Assembly (NCBI GenBank): GCA_030837265.1
Contig: JAUPKV010000260.1
Location: 1 to 8,471, forward strand
DNA: 8,471 bases
Direction: 5' to 3'
Source of the DNA: Methanobacteriota archaeon
GTDB taxonomy: Archaea > Halobacteriota > Methanosarcinia > Methanosarcinales > Methanosarcinaceae
Positions within the stretch are counted from its first letter, which is position 1, and the number at the start of each line of letters is the position of its first letter. Below, one piece after another: positions 6,024 through 8,471 of the stretch. The translations under genes and the position numbers were made by a program. A model generated the notes under the pieces. That model was not told the DNA's origin. It did no database searches and worked only from the letters and a program-made list of their open reading frames with translations.

Positions 6024-7097
6024 TTGAGAGTTATTGTAGATATCGGGCATCCGGCTCATGTTCACTTTTTTAAAAATACGATTTGGAATTTAGAAAAAAA
6101 AGGACATAGAGTAATGGTGGTCTCGAGAGATAAGGATGTAGTAGTTCAACTGTTGAATGCCTATGGAATCCCACATACAGTTATAAGCAAAGTGAAACCA
6201 GGGAAGATTCATCTAATTGAAGAAATGTTTGTTAGGGAGTATAAGCTCCTTTTAATATCTAAAAAATTTAACCCTGATGTGCTTATGGGTATCCTTTCTC
6301 CAAATGTAGCTCAGGTAGCCTGGATGTTACGTAAAAAATCCATAATTTTCAATGATACGGAACATGCAGTAATAGCCCAGAAAATAACTTATCCTTTCTG
6401 TGATGTCATTTGTACTCCTTCGTGCTATTTAAAAGATGCAGGGAAAAAACAAATCAGATACAGTGGCTATCATGAACTGGCTTACCTTCACCCATCTTAT
6501 TTTACTCCAAAGCCTGAGATCTTAAAAGAACTTGGAGTAGAAATGGGTGAACCTTTCACGATACTTCGTTTCATTTCCTGGGGAGCACATCATGATGTCG
6601 GTCAACATGGAATCGAAAATAAATTGGTGCTTGTTAAAGAACTGGAAAAGTTGGGGAAAGTATTCATAACTTCAGAAGGCCCTCTAACAGGTGAATTTGA
6701 TAAATACAGGATCAAAGTAGCACCGGAAAAAATTCATCACCTACTTCACTATGCTACTCTTTATGTGGGTGAGGGAGCTACTATGGCTGTCGAATGTGCA
6801 CTTTTGGGAACTCCTTCGATTTACGTTTCAACTCTTGCGGGAACTATGGGAAATTTCTCTGAACTTCAGGAGAAGTATGGTTTGCTTTTTAATTATAATA
6901 GCTCAGAGGATGCCCTGGCGAAATCCTTGGAGCTGCTCAAGGATCCGGAGCTAAAGAATAAATGGGACATAAAAAGGGCTGCTCTTCTCAAAGATAAAAT
7001 CGATGTAACCGGATTCATGATTAAACTTCTCGAAAATCTCCCTAAAAAGAAGTCAGGAATATCTTTACGTTCAGTTTTGGATGAGAGTTATGCATGA
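6024..7097 (+). CDS. DUF354 family protein (GT-B fold, glycosyltransferase/UDP-GlcNAc 2-epimerase-like)
   Basis: A 357-residue protein beginning MRVIVDIGHPAHVHFFKN, the hallmark N-terminus of the archaeal and bacterial DUF354 family (PF04007), whose fold resembles GT-B glycosyltransferases and UDP-GlcNAc 2-epimerase. The N-domain includes FNDTEHAVIAQK (109-120). The C-domain includes LRFISWGAHHDVG (181-193), LYVGEGATMAVECALLGTPS (246-265) and YVSTLAGTMGNFSEL (267-281), where GT-B enzymes bind the nucleotide sugar. TTG 6024 is chosen because GGAGTGA (6012-6018) lies five nt upstream and family members begin at this point; GTG 6015 is in frame but directly abuts the GGGA and has no well-spaced site. 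No signal peptide or membrane segment is evident, so it is cytoplasmic. It heads an overlapping set with the deacetylase and glycosyltransferase, supporting a role in glycan synthesis. The reaction is not established from sequence. Confidence 0.9.
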   Translation: MRVIVDIGHPAHVHFFKNTIWNLEKKGHRVMVVSRDKDVVVQLLNAYGIPHTVISKVKPGKIHLIEEMFVREYKLLLISKKFNPDVLMGILSPNVAQVAWMLRKKSIIFNDTEHAVIAQKITYPFCDVICTPSCYLKDAGKKQIRYSGYHELAYLHPSYFTPKPEILKELGVEMGEPFTILRFISWGAHHDVGQHGIENKLVLVKELEKLGKVFITSEGPLTGEFDKYRIKVAPEKIHHLLHYATLYVGEGATMAVECALLGTPSIYVSTLAGTMGNFSELQEKYGLLFNYNSSEDALAKSLELLKDPELKNKWDIKRAALLKDKIDVTGFMIKLLENLPKKKSGISLRSVLDESYA

Positions 7098-8130
7098 GCT
7101 ATTAAAGCAGAACCAGGAAATATGGGATCTTTTCACCTGCAAAGAAGAATATTTGGCCAAAGATCTGGACGAGCATGGTAGAGCTCTCCACATCCAAAAA
7201 AACCCTCAAGAGGCTTTTGAACCAGAAGTTTCCAAATACCTCGTGGAACATGGGATGAAGGCTGAATTCCCTGAAAACAAAACCTTTGCTGTCTGCTTGA
7301 CTCATGATGTAGATGATATTTATCCGCCTCTTTCCCACATTTTACTTTCTTCAGTACATTACCTGAAAAACCTGAATTTGTACGGTCCGGTCTCGCAATT
7401 TCGATGGAAATTTGGACAGTATGAAAAATCTCCATACTTTAATTTTTCGAAGATTATGGATCTTGAAGCCAGTTTCGGAGCAAAATCCTCTTTCTATTTC
7501 ATCGCGGCTAAAACAGATCCCGTACGATTCAGGTATGATATCGAGGATATAGGACATCACCTTGGGGAGATTTCAGATAACGGCTGGGAAGTTGGCCTTC
7601 ACGGGGGTTATTATTCGTTTAATAATCCGGAAGAGATAAAAAGAGAGAAGAAAAGAGTTGAAGCTGTTCTTGGGAAAAAAATAGTGGGCTTTCGCAATCA
7701 TTATCTGAGATTTAGGACACCCGATTCATGGGAACTATTGGCAGATGCCGGTTTTACTTATGATTCTACTTTTGGGCACAGTAATTCAATTGGTTTTAGA
7801 AACGGAATGTGCCATCCTTTCAGACCATATAATTTGAAAACCGACCGGGAAATAAATATTCTTGAAATTCCTCTAGTTGTCATGGATGTTGCCCTTTTTG
7901 CGGTTTCGAAGTCTTATGAGGAGGCCTGGAAGTATACAAAAAAACTGATTGATATTACTGCAAGCCTTAACGGTGTCATTACCTTACTATGGCATAATTT
8001 TATTTTCGGCTGCAGCTTCCGAAAGGATTGGATAAGACTTTACGAAAAAGTGCTTAGTTACTCCTCCATGAGGGGAGCCTGGATAACAAGTGGAGAAGAA
8101 ATATACAGGTGGTGGGAAGATAGATCCTGA
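7090..8130 (+). CDS. Polysaccharide deacetylase-like protein (atypical CE4/NodB family)
   Basis: About 346 residues without a signal peptide. The CE4 core starts near residue 66 with AVCLTHDVDD (67-76), in place of the usual TFDDG motif; its Asp residues would give the base and a metal ligand. The second motif reads GLHGGYYSF (169-177): it keeps the first His, but the second His of the classical HxxxH is absent. Further motifs are FRNHYLRF (201-208, arginine motif) and LLWHNF (299-304, final His motif). This matches the cytoplasmic CE4-like branch found in glycan clusters. ATG 7090 is preferred over ATG 7081 because GGATGAG (7079-7085) lies just upstream; it overlaps the DUF354 gene by 8 nt, which suggests coupling. 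Expected role: removing an acetyl group from an N-acetylated sugar. With an altered metal site, activity is uncertain. Confidence 0.88.
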   Translation: MHELLKQNQEIWDLFTCKEEYLAKDLDEHGRALHIQKNPQEAFEPEVSKYLVEHGMKAEFPENKTFAVCLTHDVDDIYPPLSHILLSSVHYLKNLNLYGPVSQFRWKFGQYEKSPYFNFSKIMDLEASFGAKSSFYFIAAKTDPVRFRYDIEDIGHHLGEISDNGWEVGLHGGYYSFNNPEEIKREKKRVEAVLGKKIVGFRNHYLRFRTPDSWELLADAGFTYDSTFGHSNSIGFRNGMCHPFRPYNLKTDREINILEIPLVVMDVALFAVSKSYEEAWKYTKKLIDITASLNGVITLLWHNFIFGCSFRKDWIRLYEKVLSYSSMRGAWITSGEEIYRWWEDRS

Positions 8131-8471
8131 ATCCGAAGGGAAATACTTGCTGATTACGCCTGCAAAAAACGAAGAGATAAATTTGCCAGAGGTAGCGTGT
8201 TCCGTTACCGGACAAACTGTGAAACCCGAATTATGGGTGATAGTTGATGATGGAAGTACTGATAATACCCCGTATATAATTAATGATCTCAGAGCAACGT
8301 ATTCGTATATTAAGAGCATAAGGCTGCCTCCGAGGCCAAGAGACATTACCTTTCACTACAGCTATGTCTGCAAACAGGGCTTTGATTATGCACTTGAGTT
8401 CTGCAGGGAGAATAATATTAAGTTCGAATATATTGGTCTTCTTGATGCCGATACAGTGCTGGAAGAAAATT
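8090..8471 (+). CDS. Family 2 glycosyltransferase, N-terminal part (3' truncated by window)
   Basis: A frame open from after TAA 8084-8086 to the window end encodes an N-terminal GT2 (GT-A fold) domain. The first strand is YLLITPAKNEE, followed by LWVIVDDGSTDNTP, the nucleotide-binding VDDGS motif, and later IGLLDADTVLEEN with the metal-binding DAD motif right at the edge. A KQGFDYALEFC helix lies between. It would transfer a sugar from a nucleotide donor to a growing glycan or lipid carrier on the cytoplasmic face. The start is uncertain: GTG 8090 overlaps the deacetylase by 41 nt and has GGAT at 8080-8083 upstream. TTG 8147 has AAGGGA at 8136-8141 and would leave a 16-nt gap, but would cut into the first strand. 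No ATG is available in this frame near the N-terminus. Confidence 0.88.
   Translation, partial: MEKKYTGGGKIDPESEGKYLLITPAKNEEINLPEVACSVTGQTVKPELWVIVDDGSTDNTPYIINDLRATYSYIKSIRLPPRPRDITFHYSYVCKQGFDYALEFCRENNIKFEYIGLLDADTVLEEN

Noticed and set aside
7987..8346. 119-codon minus-strand frame opposite the deacetylase end and glycosyltransferase start
   Set aside because: Both + strand proteins have clear family motifs across this span; the antisense frame has none.

Overview
The window looks like part of a methanogenic archaeon's chromosome, most likely Methanosarcina or a close relative. This rests on AT-rich spacers carrying TATA-type boxes rather than bacterial -35/-10 pairs, T-run terminators without strong hairpins, GGTGA/GGAG ribosome-binding sites, frequent GTG/TTG starts, and the look of the proteins (FecCD/FecE-type uptake genes; DUF354 and CE4-like sugar genes). 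No database search was possible, so the genus is inference.

Left module (about 1-3124): a metal-chelate uptake locus, all on the + strand. It holds the C-terminal end of a periplasmic-type binding protein (cut by the window edge), a class I SAM methyltransferase, a spacer with a likely internal promoter and candidate operator, a FecCD-family permease, and its ATPase, whose start overlaps the permease stop. Binding protein, permease and ATPase together would import an iron-siderophore, heme or corrinoid type of ligand. The methyltransferase lies inside the locus and could act on the ligand, but its substrate cannot be read from the sequence.

Right module (about 3378-8471): genes for surface polysaccharide or glycan synthesis. 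It holds a hexapeptide-repeat acetyltransferase (+), a GalE-like NAD-dependent epimerase (-) converging on it with a 3-nt gap, a small two-helix membrane protein (+), a 578-nt spacer containing what may be a decayed exported-protein gene, and then a tightly overlapping + strand set: a DUF354 GT-B-like protein, an atypical CE4 polysaccharide deacetylase-like protein, and a family 2 glycosyltransferase running off the right edge. Epimerase, acetyltransferase, deacetylase and glycosyltransferases would together make and modify an N-acetylhexosamine-containing glycan. A methanochondroitin-like matrix or S-layer glycan is possible but unproven.

There is no rRNA, tRNA, CRISPR array, transposase or integrase that I can recognise. 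The least explained items are the methyltransferase inside the uptake locus with its His cluster, the palindrome at 1250-1258, the orphan small membrane protein, and the broken reading frames at 5676-5858.
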